DNA of 64,000 bases from Aedes albopictus (taxonomy: Eukaryota; Arthropoda; Insecta; Diptera; Culicidae): positions 427,849,265 through 427,913,264 of the forward strand of contig NC_085138.1 of assembly GCF_035046485.1 (NCBI RefSeq). The letters are read 5' to 3'. The notes under the pieces were generated by a model that did no database searches, was not told the origin of the DNA, and saw only the letters and a list, made by a program, of their open reading frames with translations. Positions within the stretch are counted from its first letter, which is position 1, and every line of letters starts with the position of its first letter. A program made the translations under genes and the position numbers. This document shows positions 34,126 to 45,366 of the stretch, in pieces.

Positions 34126-34430
34126 ATTATTTATCATCCCCCCTTGACGAGTCAACAAGCAAAGTGACAAAAGAAGAAAATGGGATTTGTTCGGGCCTAA
34201 ATTTTATTATTTTTTTTAATGTTTGCTCTAGCATAAATTCCACTCAAACCCTTTGTGCCACCTCTAAACATCAACAAAAATCGCTCTTTTTTGCACAGCT
34301 CACTCATTTCGACCACTTTCTTCTTGGGAAAGCATATCCCGGAGAGATTTTTCAAAATTAGCCCCACCCTATTCTGCAGAGTAGGGTTAAAAATCTCCTT
34401 AATACAGACAAAAAAAAATTCTGCAGAGAT
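34126..34430. other. Unassigned AT-rich DNA
   Basis: Contains two overlapping frames (34164-34361, 34255-34452) with no homology. Nothing else seen. Confidence 0.4.
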
Positions 34431-34703
34431 GCATCAAAGAATTCCTCCATGAATTTTCCATAGCTTCCTGCAGGGATTCCATCATTGACTCTGAAAATTC
34501 CTCTGGGAAACCAGACATTCCTCCGGGAATTTATCTTGGAGGACTCTGTACTCCTGTACTTTTTTCGAGGATTTCTTTAGGAATTTCCTGATATCCTTTT
34601 AGGCATTTCTGCTAGTATTCCTTCGAAAATTCCACTATAAATTGCTCCAATAGTTCCATTTGAAAGTATACGAAGAATTTTTACGAGAATTTCTTCCAGG
34701 AAA
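34431..34703 (+). repeat. Degenerate GGAATTCC-type array fragment
   Basis: Imperfect GAATTCCTCC, GGAAATTTATC, GGATTTCTTTAGGAATTTCC words. It is directly interrupted by the tRNA-headed unit at 34704. Confidence 0.75.
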
Positions 34704-35555
34704 GACGGGCTTGGTGGTCTAGTGGCTTCCACTTCTATTTCATATGCAGAAGGTCCTGGGTTCAATCCTTGGTTTGCCCTTTCCTCCTACTTTGTATCTT
34801 TTTATATACTTTCTCTCTCCTATTGACATATCCAACTCATGTATATTCACATGTTCATAGCCATCGCTATAACAGAAACGAGTATCCCGTACTTCCAAAT
34901 TTCACAGTACAGTGTAAATCTATCATACAACGCCTACGAGTTATGCAATCAATCGAACTTTGCCGCATTATCGTAAGAATAATAAACGCAATAATCTTTC
35001 ATCTCCCGCCAGGCATCCACGCACCAATGTGTGAACCCTTTGCCAACCACATCCCACAAACAGTCCGACATTCGCAAGAATATGTGCAGACTCAGAGGTA
35101 TATTCGGTCTGCTGTGGATACAAACCTCGCTTTTTGTATCATACAGGCGTATCTACAATGATCGATTTCTCTTCGTCGATTTTCTCTCCGGATTATTCCG
35201 AGAAACACAACCAATATTCAAATGATCTATCGATGTGTTTCGGTGGAGGGGAAATAGAACTAGCATCTAAAACAACCAAAAATTTGCCGTCCAAGTTATT
35301 AATCAAAGAGAAAATCGGTGGAGAGAAATCGATCATTGGATACTAAGCGCGAGGAACGATTGCAATTATCACTTCCCACATCGACCAGCAAACTGACGTG
35401 GTAGGCGCCATTGTCGTCTAAAAATAGATGATCATCAACACTCGCACACTGAAGATGCCTGCTAGTCTCCGGCAGATATCTTATTGGTTTCTTGTGTGAA
35501 TATAACTGGTCTGGCGATACTGGAGTCAATAAAGCTGAAGCTTAAATAAAGCTGA
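34704..35555 (+). mobile_element. tRNA-headed SINE-like retroposon
   Basis: The head contains a Pol III A box TGGTCTAGTGG (34715-34725) and a B box GGTTCAATCC (34759-34768), spaced as in a tRNA. A CTTCTATTTCATATGCAGAAG hairpin stands where the anticodon arm would be. The body is non-coding. The end carries a 17-bp tail unit AATAAAGCTGAAGCTTA present twice (about 35527-35560), as in retroposons with short tandem 3' repeats. Whether 34704-35000 and the rest form one family or two adjoining units is uncertain. The frames at 34769-35161 and 35299-35529 are not genes. Confidence 0.65.
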
Positions 35556-35639
35556 AGCTTAAATTTATTCAGTGGTTATTTAGAAAATTTATAAAAAAAA
35601 CTATTACGAGTCCATCTAAGGATAACTTAAATAAATCGT

Positions 35640-37850
35640 CCAAAAATTACTGCAGAGATTGATTCTTCCAGATTTTTTTTCTAGGGTTTCATACAAAAAT
35701 TCTTTCAGGAATTTGTTTAGGAAGCTCTCCTGGAATATTCAAAGGAATTCCTCACGGGATTGCTTCCAGGATTACTCCTAGGGGTTCTTCAAAAAATTAT
35801 CCAAATATTCCTCCAAGAATTCCTCCAGAGATTATCTCAGGAATTCCTGAAATGTTTCACTCTTCAAATACTTCTGGGATTCTTCCAAGAAAAACTCCAA
35901 GGATTATTTCAAAAAATCCCTCAAGGATTCCTCGAGAAACTCTTCTCTGTTTTCCTTCAGAAATTCCTCCTAGAATTCTTTCAAGAATTCCTCCAGGAAT
36001 TCTTCTTAGGAATGCTTCCGGGAATTGTTCTCTAGGGATTCTTCAGAAATTCTTCCAGAGATTTCTCTTGGGAGTTCTCCAGGGATTCCTCCAAAGCTTC
36101 CTCCAAGAATTCCTCTGGGGATTCCTCCGGGAATTTATGCAGCGATTCGACCAGGAATTTACATAGAAATTACCCAGGATTTTTTCTATGGATTCATCCA
36201 AGTATTCCTCTGGAGATTCCTCCAGGAATTCCCGCAGGAATGCCTCCAGGAATTTCTCAAAGAATTGCTCCAGGGATTGTGCCAGGGACTCCTTCAGGAA
36301 TTCTTCCAGGAATTTCGCCTGGAGTTCCTCTAGGGATTCCTCTAGGAATTCTTCCAGGAATTCCTGCAGTAATTCCTGGGACTTCTTCAGCCGCTGGAGA
36401 TTCCTCCTGATATTTCTTCAGGGATTCCTCCTGGGTTTTATCTACAAGCTCTTCAAGAAATTCTTTCAAGGACTCTTCAAGTAAATCCTCTAGAGATCCT
36501 CTGGGGATACTTTAGGAATTTCTCCAGAGATCCTACAGGAATTTCTCCAGGAAATTCATCAGAAATTCCTCCAGCGATTTATCCAAAAATTCTTCGAGGG
36601 ATGCGTCCAAGAACATTTCTAGAGATTTCTCCCAGAATTCCTCCAGGATTTCATTCAGAAACCCCTCCAAAAACTCCTCCAGGAATTTGTCCAGAAGTTT
36701 CTCCAAGGATTCCTTCAGGCATTCCTTCAGGAGTTCTTCCATTTCTCCAGGAATTCTTACGGTAATTCTTTTACGCATTCCTCCAAGAATTCTTTCAGAA
36801 ATCTTTAGGAATTCTTTCATGCATGCTTTCAGAAATTCTTCCAGATATTCTTCCAACAAACCCTCTAAGGATTTTTTCCAGGAATTTCTATAGGAAAGCC
36901 TCCAGGAAACACTTCAAGGGATTCCTACAGAGATTTCGCCAGGATTTTGTCCAGGGATTACTTCAGGAATTCTTCCAGGCATTTCTAGGAATTCCTTCAG
37001 TAGCTCCTCCGTGCATTCCTTCAGAAATTTCTCTAGCAGTTCATCCAAGAATTCGTCTAGGCGGGGGAATACCTCCAGTGATTTGTGTTGGAATTCTTTA
37101 TGATAATTGCATACAGGAGCCAGGAAATTCTCCAAAATAGAAGTCATCCAGGAATTCTTTTAAAGTGTTCACCAAGAAATCCTTCAGAATTTCATCCACG
37201 GATTTGTTCAGACATCCAAACATAAGTTCCTTCAAGAATACTTCCTGCAGTTCCTGCAAAGGAAGTCCAACGGAAATTTGTACGGCAATTCTTTTAGGAA
37301 TATGTACTGAGATTTGTTTTCCTCCAAGAAATCCTTCAAGCAGTTATCCACGAATTTCTTTAGGAACTTCTTCAGAGCTTCGTCTAGAAGTTTTTCCAGG
37401 GATGTTTTGAGGGTGTTTCTTTAGAAGGTCCTTTTGGGATTCTTCCAAAAATGCGTTTAGGGATTCCTTCAGAAATTCTCCCGGGTATGCCTTAAGGATT
37501 TCTTCAAACGATAGTATTAGGACTTATCCTAGAAGAAATTTCACCAGGGACGTCCTGGCTCCGAAATGTGTGTAGGAATTTACCTTGGAATTTTTTCAAG
37601 CAACTGCCTAAACATGTTCCAGGAATTTCTTCGAAAACCCCTTCAGCAGTTTCTTCAGAATTATACACAGGGATTCAATCAGGGTCTCTATAATATCTCT
37701 AGGGATTCTTTCAGACATTTCTTAAGGGGTTCCTCTAGGAATTGTACCAGGGAAGACTCTTTCGGAATTCTCCTACGGATTCCTCTCGTAATTTCTCTAG
37801 CAGATGCGCCAGGAATTTATCTTAAAATTTCTTATAGAATTCCTCCAGAC
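35640..37850 (+). repeat. 2.2-kb degenerate 12-base array
   Basis: Imperfect GGAATTCCTCCA and GGAATTCTTCCA units throughout, with no unit conserved exactly. Long frames on both strands (for example 35760-36035, 35852-36166, 36533-36859 minus, 37566-38006) are array translations rich in F-L-Q-E, R-N-S-S, G-I-P-P or E-F-L-E. The GGAATTCC core is self-complementary, so both strands look alike. Confidence 0.9.
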
Positions 37851-38193
37851 ATTTTTTTTTGTTTGAATAGATTCATTCATTCATCCAAGTATATGCAGTA
37901 TATGAGTCTTTTCGGCAAGGATATACTAGGAACAATACAACTAAAGGTTCATTTTAGAGGAATACAGATTCAGGACATTCCAAGATTGCTAATAAGCATA
38001 GGGTAACTAGATGATTAATACTGAAAGTACTCCAGGTAGTCATGAAAGACATTATGTACCCATTTTAATAAATCTTCAGACGAGTTTCCATTATGCTCCA
38101 CTGGAGAAAATATTGAAGGAAATCATGAAGAAAATCCAGGGTTGATACTAAAGAGAGTTAATTATTTCCAAAAGAGTCTAGCTATGATTTTTT
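37851..38193. other. Unassigned DNA
   Basis: A T run and ATTCATTCATTCATCC near 37870, then AT-rich sequence with no homology seen. Confidence 0.4.
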
Positions 38194-38336
38194 AAGGTGA
38201 CATTAGACTGCTTGTCATTATGCCAAATATTTGTCATTGAAGTCCGACGTCAATCCAAGGTTGCTATGATTCACGTTGTGTTGGTCGTTTGTTGAGCTTA
38301 TTTGGCCAAATATTTGTCACGTCTAATGGGACCTTT
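38194..38336. mobile_element. ~140-bp MITE
   Basis: The left end AAGGTGACATTAGAC is followed by GCCAAATATTTGTCA. The right end is the inverse of AAAGGTCCCATTAGACG followed by GTGACAAATATTTGGCC. The two ends match at about 80 percent, with a small insertion in the left arm. T/A-rich target. Confidence 0.7.
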
Positions 38337-38360
38337 ACGGAAGTTTTGTAGATGTTAACA

Positions 38361-39170
38361 AAAAAACAATAATTAATCCACCTAGCGGTGATGGCGCCTT
38401 TCTCGTGCCTTCAAATACCCATTTCAACAAAACCCAACGTTGATGAATATCGTACTCTCATCCGCTCAATAAAAATCCATTTCATGGCACCAGAAATCAT
38501 ATTGTGCATCTGGCTTTTGATTTGTGAGCCTTTAACTTGAAGCTGCCATCTTGAATTTTGAGCCGCCATCTTGGATTTCTAACCGCCATCTTGAATAATA
38601 TGGTCTCCATTTTGACTCCAGACTTTTTCTCCATATCAAATATACCCTTATTGCATGGTTTCAGAAACAAAATCTGAAATAAACAGCCGCCTTCTTGAAT
38701 TTTGAGATGACATTTTAAATATTCTGGACGCCATCTTCAATTTTGGGTCGATATCGTTAATTTTCTGGTCTTCAGTGTTGATGTCTATACAAATTCGTCA
38801 ACCATGCTAAAGGTTACACAAACCGGCGCAGTTTGATGTGCCGTATAATAGAACTTGGTTCACTTTTATATACGACCAGTTCTATCAGTACTGGTACGGA
38901 TTACTGAAAAGGCCATAGCTCCGGAATGCCCAAACCGATCCGGACCATTTTTAATAGCAAACAATACGGTTGAACTCCGGTTTGATTAGTGCTAAAATCC
39001 GAAAAATCCACTAATTGAAAGTACCTTGAAAGTGAGTGACTTTTCTGTGCACAGACATACTTACACACACATACATATATACAACACATACACACATACA
39101 TGCACACATACATCATCTCAATTCGTCGAACTGAATTGATTGGTGCATGAAATTTGACTCGCTATCACTG
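38361..39170 (-). mobile_element. 3.3-kb element, copy 3, internally deleted
   Basis: Minus-strand copy. It starts (right end of the family) AATTAATCCACCTAGCGG then GGCGCCTTTCTCGTGCC, continues with repeated CCATCTTGAATTTTGAGCC-like words, and then jumps to the conserved block before the microsatellite (AATAGCAAACAATACGG) and a CA repeat. The 152-bp array and the terminal hairpin are missing, so it is about 0.8 kb long. Confidence 0.8.
39055..39117. repeat. (CA)n-like microsatellite
   Basis: Interrupted CA/TA repeats at the family's standard position within copy 3. Confidence 0.9.
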
Positions 39171-40472
39171 ACCTCTAAAAACAGCACAATCTTGATCGCA
39201 ATCAAATCGCTTTTCAGATTATGCCAATGCTATAGGGAGATGTCTTGCTCATTATCATCATCATGTTCTATGAAAAAGAATAAAAACTATCAAATAATTG
39301 TTTGACTATTTTACAGTTTTATAAATTTCACGGTGCTCACAATAGGCTGCCGTGCAAATAAAAAATGCAAATGAAACCTGGAATAACCCCTGAACCCTTC
39401 TTTTTTCGTACGATATCCCGATGAAAACGTCCTGAAAACGATATTTTAAGACCGTAAGCTGTTCCGAATCCTTTTGCCACCCTTTCCATCGACCAATTGA
39501 ACAAACGGACAAGCAAAACGGATGTCGGTTTTTCTAATTGCTCACATATCGTGGAGGGTAATGCCGTCCGCTCGCTATCGAGCGGGAGTTGAAGTTTTAA
39601 CTGATCCACAACTTTATCCTGATTTAAAGTAGGTACCCCCGACCGAACCAGTGTGAGGGAGGATCAAGCCCAACCGGAGGTAATAAATTCCAATTCATTT
39701 GAGTTGGGAAGTGTGTTTGTAGTCATCCACCCGGAGACCGATTCCAGCCGTTCGTCTCCTCCCGAGGGCCATCACGTGGAGTGTTATGTACCTACCGTGC
39801 ATGTGTGGAGTGAGTGGGCGAGTGCGGGCGCTGTCTTATCCTCTCCACATATCAAACGTCTGGTTCCGACGGAGGCTGGACTGACTGCCCGAAGTGAGAA
39901 AACAAATGGAAATATGTGCTCACACAACAATCAAAGTCCCTGCCGGCGCAGATGGAGGAGGTCCGGAAGTTGAATCCGAAACGACCGAAGACCAACGAGA
40001 TTAACGAGCATTGTGTTCTGGAGAGCGATCTCCGGGTCTTCGTCTTGCTGAGACAGCAGTAGCAGCGGGGCAATGGCTGCTGGTAGTGGTTTCGGGCTGC
40101 TGCTGGCTACCCGGCAGAACGAGGTTAAACAAATGGAATTAAAGTTTTATTGGATTGTTGTTTGGTGAAGTGGTTCGATAATAGCTCTTTTCCGGTGCTT
40201 GTTCCGTCGAGTTTGGGTTCCTGTTTGGGTTGGCGGGTTATTTTGGCAGAGATTACGAGATTACTGACGACTTTTACGGAGAATTTATGGGTTGGCTTTG
40301 TCATTATTCCGAAGCTATATATTTAGGAAATGTTAGCGACTGTTTCGATACAGCCATAAATGAGTTTATAGTAAATTTTTCATTTTGCTCGTTTTGACGG
40401 TATGTGTGAAGTCAAAAGTTTTAGTAAAAGACAATCTGGAAACAGTTTTTTCGGACTTTGCTGTCAATGATC
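39171..40472. other. Unassigned; GC-richer at 39530-40130
   Basis: No element ends. A 106-residue plus-strand frame (39653-39973) and a minus-strand frame at 39852-40073 overlap in GC-richer DNA and resemble no family. Possibly host non-coding sequence. Confidence 0.4.
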
Positions 40473-40476
40473 TTAA

Positions 40477-40680
40477 GGTGAATATATAACGAAGTCACAC
40501 CTCGAATTTTCAAAAGCACAAATCTGAAGAACCGACAGTTGGTTTACGCTGAAAAGCGGTCGATCGATTGGTCACCTTCAGCGGGTCACCAATCGATCAA
40601 ATTTTCAGCGCAATCTGTCTTTTGGTTCCTCAGATTTATGCTCTTGAAAATTCGAGGTGTGGCTTCATTATATATTCACC
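40477..40680. mobile_element. 204-bp palindromic MITE with TTAA duplication
   Basis: TTAA flanks the element exactly (40473-40476 and 40681-40684). The ends are GGTGAATATATAACGAAG and its inverse. The arms continue through CACACCTCGAATTTTCAA and AAATCTGA and nearly meet at GATCGATTGGT, so the whole element folds on itself. The TTAA target fits a piggyBac-type non-autonomous element. Confidence 0.9.
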
Positions 40681-40684
40681 TTAA

Positions 40685-41907
40685 ATGCTTGTTACCGTTT
40701 TTAAATAATAGGGTTTCGCACTACTTGGGCACCGGCGTCAATTCCCAGCACCTCACAGCAAAAGAAATCAAAATATCTTTTACCGCATATTTTCCAAACA
40801 CACTCCCGTGGGTAATCATCTCCCGCAACATTTGCGCAACGGGATCCACAGTCAATTAGCTACACTTTCATTCTGAAGCCGCACAATTGCTCAAAAAAAT
40901 TATCACACGCAGGCGAGTGCACTTCGTCAGCACAAAGATGGGTGCCGAACAGATTTTCCATTAGATTTTGCTGGAAGTTCGACACTGGTGCCGAGAATTG
41001 GCGCTGGACCCTATTCAAATTTGTAATTGCACACAAACAAACAAGTTCGTTGCTACCACAGAGATCTCTGCAATAAATTAGCATGAAAGCAGATTAGAGC
41101 TCCGTGTATCATGAAAGTAATGTCACTACTGAGCCGTCAAATAGCATGAAATAGAATGGTATGAGAAGAGTCATGAAAAACAACGCAGTGTATTGTTTGA
41201 ATTAAATGTAATTAAAAATAAAATAAAAATAAAACTGAAATGGCCATGACTGCAGTTACAAGAGTTATATTTCAGTCAGACTGAAATAAAAAGAAGAACG
41301 CGAGGAATCATGGATGTAATTAATTCATGCCATAGTTTCTCCAACGTGAACCAAGACAATAATGCAAATCAATCCTCCCTGGCAAATAAGTCTGGTCTAC
41401 TATTCTTCGTTATTAATAATACCATCTGCAAGCAGTGTAAATAATCTTATCCATTGTTCTTAATGAGCGACCCCGTGTCTGCAGAAACGCTCCTACTTGA
41501 AAGATTTTAATCAAAATGTCATGTAAAATCCAAACTACCTCTTGGCAGTCTCATTACAGAAATAACTTTTCTTGTTTTAATTGAACATGTTTCCACTGCA
41601 GAGGGAGAGAGAGAGAGAGAGAGACAGCTCGGGGCGCCACCCCGCATTTCTTTAACAGTGTAACAGAGCGCCATCCAACTAACTTAAGCAAAGAAGCAAG
41701 AAAAGTAAATCTTTGCCGTGCACTTTTCACCATCGCTGAGGAGTGCTCGTTGGCGTCCAGTTATGACAAGTTGAAGATTATTTTCCACGTTTCTGCACCC
41801 CGAGGGCCATAGGGATCCCATGGAGGCCAGCCAGTCAGCCGCGTGCGGTAGCGTCAACGGCGGAAAGCGAACGCTGATAAAAGTAAGTTGATTAAATAAA
41901 CAACATA
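40685..41907. other. Unassigned; contains GA microsatellite
   Basis: Minus-strand frame 40860-41084 (74 residues, five Cys) is the most protein-like stretch but I do not recognise it. A (GA)n run lies at 41603-41622. Bases 41640-41907 are GC-richer, with a 97-residue minus-strand frame (41684-41977) containing an RRRRRR run from the GTC repeat and no motif. Confidence 0.4.
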
Positions 41908-42535
41908 CCCTGCTTCCACGTCGTCGTCGTCGTCGTCCGCAGCACGCGACTCGTTCCCACGGTCCTGCAACAATCATCGGAATACGTCCGCCGTCATCCC
42001 AAGTCCAGTGTTGGGGCTGGGGGAGAGAAAAAAGTACGGAAATCCGTCACCGGTCTCACGAGGCCAGCGAATGGTAGCTCAGCACCCGGACAGGATGAAA
42101 TTGTGGCCACCGTGATTACTGGTGGAATTGTTCGTTCTTTCTAAAATTGTCTCAACTTTATCCGTGTTGATTCAATGGGGATTGCCAGCAAGAAACGGAT
42201 GAAAAAAACGTTGCAAGAAACCGGATGTTAGTGTCTGGTACCTGGCAGAATGGGGAGCGTTACGAGGAAGCCGAAACATACTGACATACTGATATGCGCA
42301 AATTTTACAAAAATGTCTTCGGCGTGTGTATAAAAACAGCGCCTTCTTCCATCATGTGCAATGGCCGTGTGGGTAGTAGAGAGTACTTCGAGACTTCGTT
42401 TAATGGAGAGAATGCTACCGTAACCTTACCAGTCAGACAATGGCCTTAGTGTCCTCTTCTTTACGTAGGAGTCGTCTCCATTCGACTCAGTCCATGGCTG
42501 TGCATCTTCAGTTCCGCACTCTGCGAAAGCTCCGC
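41908..42535. repeat. 628-bp near-identical duplication, copy A
   Basis: Matches 44739-45366 at a constant offset of 2831 with no indel; I found one mismatch, at the extreme left edge. It begins at the (CGT)n run near 41920 and ends in the RT fragment at CTCTGCGAAAGCTCCGC. It is continuous with GC-richer sequence on its left and with the RT fragment on its right, so it is probably the source copy. Confidence 0.95.
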
Positions 42536-42862
42536 AAATCGTCCTCCGTCATCTGTATCCATCTGCACTCCACCGTAGATGGTAACACCTTCCGTTCAAA
42601 AACTCCAAGGGCGTGTTGGTCCTCTGCACGTAGGGACCATGCTTCGTGCCCATAGAGGACTACCGGTCTAATCAGCGTTTTGCAGATGTTTAACTTCGTG
42701 TGACGGCGCACTTTCTTAGATCGTAGAGTTCTGCGTAGTCCAAAGTAAGCTCGATTTCTTGCCACAATGCATCTCTGAATTTTTCTGCTGGTATTGTTGT
42801 CAAAGAGTCCAAGTCCACGAATTCTTTAACCGTCGCGATTTCATCATCATCCATAGAGGTTC
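42430..42862 (-). pseudogene. Non-LTR RT C-terminal fragment
   Basis: Minus-strand frame 42508-42765 reads RNRAYFGLRRTLRSKKVRRH, KTLIRPVVLYGHEAWSLR, DQHALGVFERKVLPSTVECR and EDDLRSFRRVRN. Upstream in the same strand comes a decayed ATVKEFVDLDSLTT segment. After RRVRN a frameshift leads to the usual 3' tail (TAAGGCCATTGTCTGACTGG). It is 5' truncated and lacks the palm. Its 3' 106 bp lie within duplication copy A. Confidence 0.88.
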
Positions 42863-43379
42863 TTGACCACTTAACCTAATTAACAGCATTATTGTTCACT
42901 AGGCCACTACGTGAGCGAATACAATTGGCAGCTGCACTTACACTTTGTACAGCGTCCGAATGTATTCTATTCTACTGTAAATATTTCATTTTTTTACTCT
43001 ACCCATGGCAAAATGATAAGCACGAGGATGTTTATGAGTGACTGTTGTTCCTTTTCCACTTCAATTGAGGGTCCATTATGAGTTGCTGTTCGCCTAGGTC
43101 CGTTGGAGCCATGGGCTTAGAAGAGGGCCAGTATCAGCTTGGCTTATAATACGAATGAATGTGTATATATTGTAACTTAACTTTCTACGTGCATTAGCTG
43201 ACACTCACCCTGTTAATGCAGTGCACACTCAGCGTACCTGTTTGGGTCATAGTGACCCCAATGCACGGCTAGGATTAAGTGACGTGCAATAATGATATTT
43301 CTCACGAGGTGAAAAACGTCTTACAGCTGCGAAAAAGATTTTTTATGTCCGTAGATTCGTAGTTTGAAAATAAACACAA
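42863..43379. other. Unassigned DNA
   Basis: Nothing recognised except a near-palindrome GGGTCATAGTGACCC at about 43243. Confidence 0.4.
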
Positions 43380-43745
43380 AATTCGCGTTGTATGAGACAC
43401 TGATCCTTCCGGTTATTCTATACGGACACGAGACTTGGACGTCGAAGTAAGTCGACCTTGAAACGCACAGTAAAATGCATACTGTACGAAATATATACAC
43501 ATGAAGATATTGCCAAGCTCTTAAAACAAAGTAGGCTTAGTTGGGCTGGTCACACCGCAAGAATGCTGGAAGAGCTGCAGGTGAATATAATATACAGTAA
43601 AGAACTAGGGAAAAGCCGGTGATTCCATGGAAACCCGCACACAAAGTGGATGTCTATCGTCGAAGAGGACCTAAGAGCACTCAACGTCCAGGGAGGCTGG
43701 AAGCAATTGGCCTAGGACCGTGCTTAGTGAAGAAAGATGGTTTAT
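43380..43745 (+). pseudogene. Non-LTR RT C-terminal fragment, diverged
   Basis: Plus-strand pieces: LYETLILPVILYGHETWTSK, a stop, then QSRLSWAGHTARMLEELQV and EEDLRALNVQGGWKQLA. Same domain as the fragments at 30690 and 46812, closer to the latter (TLILPV rather than TLIRPV). Several stops. Confidence 0.8.
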
Positions 43746-44062
43746 GTGACGTACAGTCAACGCAATTCAGCAAGTATTCAATTAAGCATCTTGTTTGCCA
43801 ACATTAGTGCTCCTTTCAAATATCAGCAACGAATCCATTTTACAAAATTTGACTCTTATATTTTTTGTATGCGAATCCTCTATGGAGCCACCATCTGGCA
43901 TTTAAGATTTCCTGGCTTAGTGATCCATGTTATAAGTGGGTAGCAGACAAATTCGATTCACTGCTCTTTTGTACGTTCCAGTAGCCTTCTCTACTATTAC
44001 AAGACGCATGGCTCTGCCTAAACTGGGGTATAAGCAATGGGCCGTCCCTTATTTTGCAAAAA
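43746..44062. other. Unassigned DNA
   Basis: Two short overlapping frames with no homology. No repeat ends. Confidence 0.35.
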
Positions 44063-44216
44063 GGGAACGTCCATAAATGACGTAGCATATATTATGCGAT
44101 TTCTTACTACCCCCCCCCACCTCGTAGCATATTTTCCCATACCTAATACATGGCTCGTCACACAATTCCAGACTCCCCCTCAACTCTAAAAGGCTGCGTC
44201 ATTTATGGACGCTCCC
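44063..44216. mobile_element. 154-bp MITE with poly-C linker
   Basis: The left end GGGAACGTCCATAAATGACG and the right end, inverted, GGGAGCGTCCATAAATGACG match at 19 of 20. The interior holds a run of nine to ten C near 44108-44117. Related in design to 59571-59740 and 49630-49735. Confidence 0.88.
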
Positions 44217-44457
44217 AAATTGTAAATGTTCAAATTTCGTTGCTGGAAAATGATCGCTTTAACTAAATACAGAAGACAATTCCCTGTTATATTTTGCCAC
44301 GTTGGAGCAAACAACATCCGACATAGAATACAACATCAAAGAGGCTGATGGTCAACATTTTCAAATCGACAAAATCGCAAGAATTACTTGCCTCAAGGTG
44401 CCTAAAGTGGTCAAAAACTTTATGAGACTAAAAAACCTATTTTTTTCGATTTTAGAA
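44217..44457. other. Unassigned DNA
   Basis: AT-rich, no homology recognised. Confidence 0.35.
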
Positions 44458-44653
44458 CCCTAAAGGGCCAAAACTGTGCTCAGAATTGCGATAACTCCAA
44501 TTGTTTTTAAGATATTGAGCAAAATAGGGTAGCTCTTTCCTTTAAGATCCTAATATATGGTTAAAAATGCAAATTTTTCCTTTTTTTTTGTCAATAACTC
44601 GGAGATGTCAGAGATATCGCAATTCTAAGCACATTTTTGACTCTTTAGGGCCA
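44458..44653. repeat. Imperfect foldback
   Basis: Left words CCTAAAGGGCCAAAACTGTG and CTCAGAATTGCGATA pair with right words CTTAGAATTGCGATA and CCTAAAGAGTCAAAAATGTG on the minus strand. The loop is AT-rich. Confidence 0.65.
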
Positions 44654-44738
44654 TACAATCCTCGGTTTTAGTAGAATAGCGTATTTTTTCGTCGAAAAAA
44701 TCGTATCCAGTTTCACTTTCAATTCTGCACAATTGTAA

Positions 44739-45366
44739 CCCTACTTCCACGTCGTCGTCGTCGTCGTCCGCAGCACGCGACTCGTTCCCACGGTCCTGCA
44801 ACAATCATCGGAATACGTCCGCCGTCATCCCAAGTCCAGTGTTGGGGCTGGGGGAGAGAAAAAAGTACGGAAATCCGTCACCGGTCTCACGAGGCCAGCG
44901 AATGGTAGCTCAGCACCCGGACAGGATGAAATTGTGGCCACCGTGATTACTGGTGGAATTGTTCGTTCTTTCTAAAATTGTCTCAACTTTATCCGTGTTG
45001 ATTCAATGGGGATTGCCAGCAAGAAACGGATGAAAAAAACGTTGCAAGAAACCGGATGTTAGTGTCTGGTACCTGGCAGAATGGGGAGCGTTACGAGGAA
45101 GCCGAAACATACTGACATACTGATATGCGCAAATTTTACAAAAATGTCTTCGGCGTGTGTATAAAAACAGCGCCTTCTTCCATCATGTGCAATGGCCGTG
45201 TGGGTAGTAGAGAGTACTTCGAGACTTCGTTTAATGGAGAGAATGCTACCGTAACCTTACCAGTCAGACAATGGCCTTAGTGTCCTCTTCTTTACGTAGG
45301 AGTCGTCTCCATTCGACTCAGTCCATGGCTGTGCATCTTCAGTTCCGCACTCTGCGAAAGCTCCGC
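44739..45366. repeat. 628-bp near-identical duplication, copy B
   Basis: Same sequence as 41908-42535. The left border joins AT-rich DNA. The right border falls at CTCCGC, where copy A continues into the RT fragment but copy B switches to the tRNA-like sequence at 45366. It contains the terminal 106 bp of the minus-strand RT fragment. Either a recent duplication or an assembly duplication. Confidence 0.95.

Noticed and set aside
35031..35346. Frames inside the tRNA-headed retroposon
   Set aside because: Body of a SINE-like element, non-coding by structure.
35760..36893. Several overlapping frames of 70-108 residues rich in F, L, E, Q or R, N, S
   Set aside because: They are translations of the degenerate 12-base array; period divisible by three keeps all frames open. 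No promoter, no domain.
40860..41084. 74-residue minus-strand frame with spaced cysteines
   Set aside because: Looks protein-like but I cannot match it to any family, and it lacks neighbours or splice signals; left unassigned rather than called.
41684..41977. 97-residue minus-strand frame with an Arg run
   Set aside because: The Arg run comes from a trinucleotide repeat; no family and it overlaps a duplication border.
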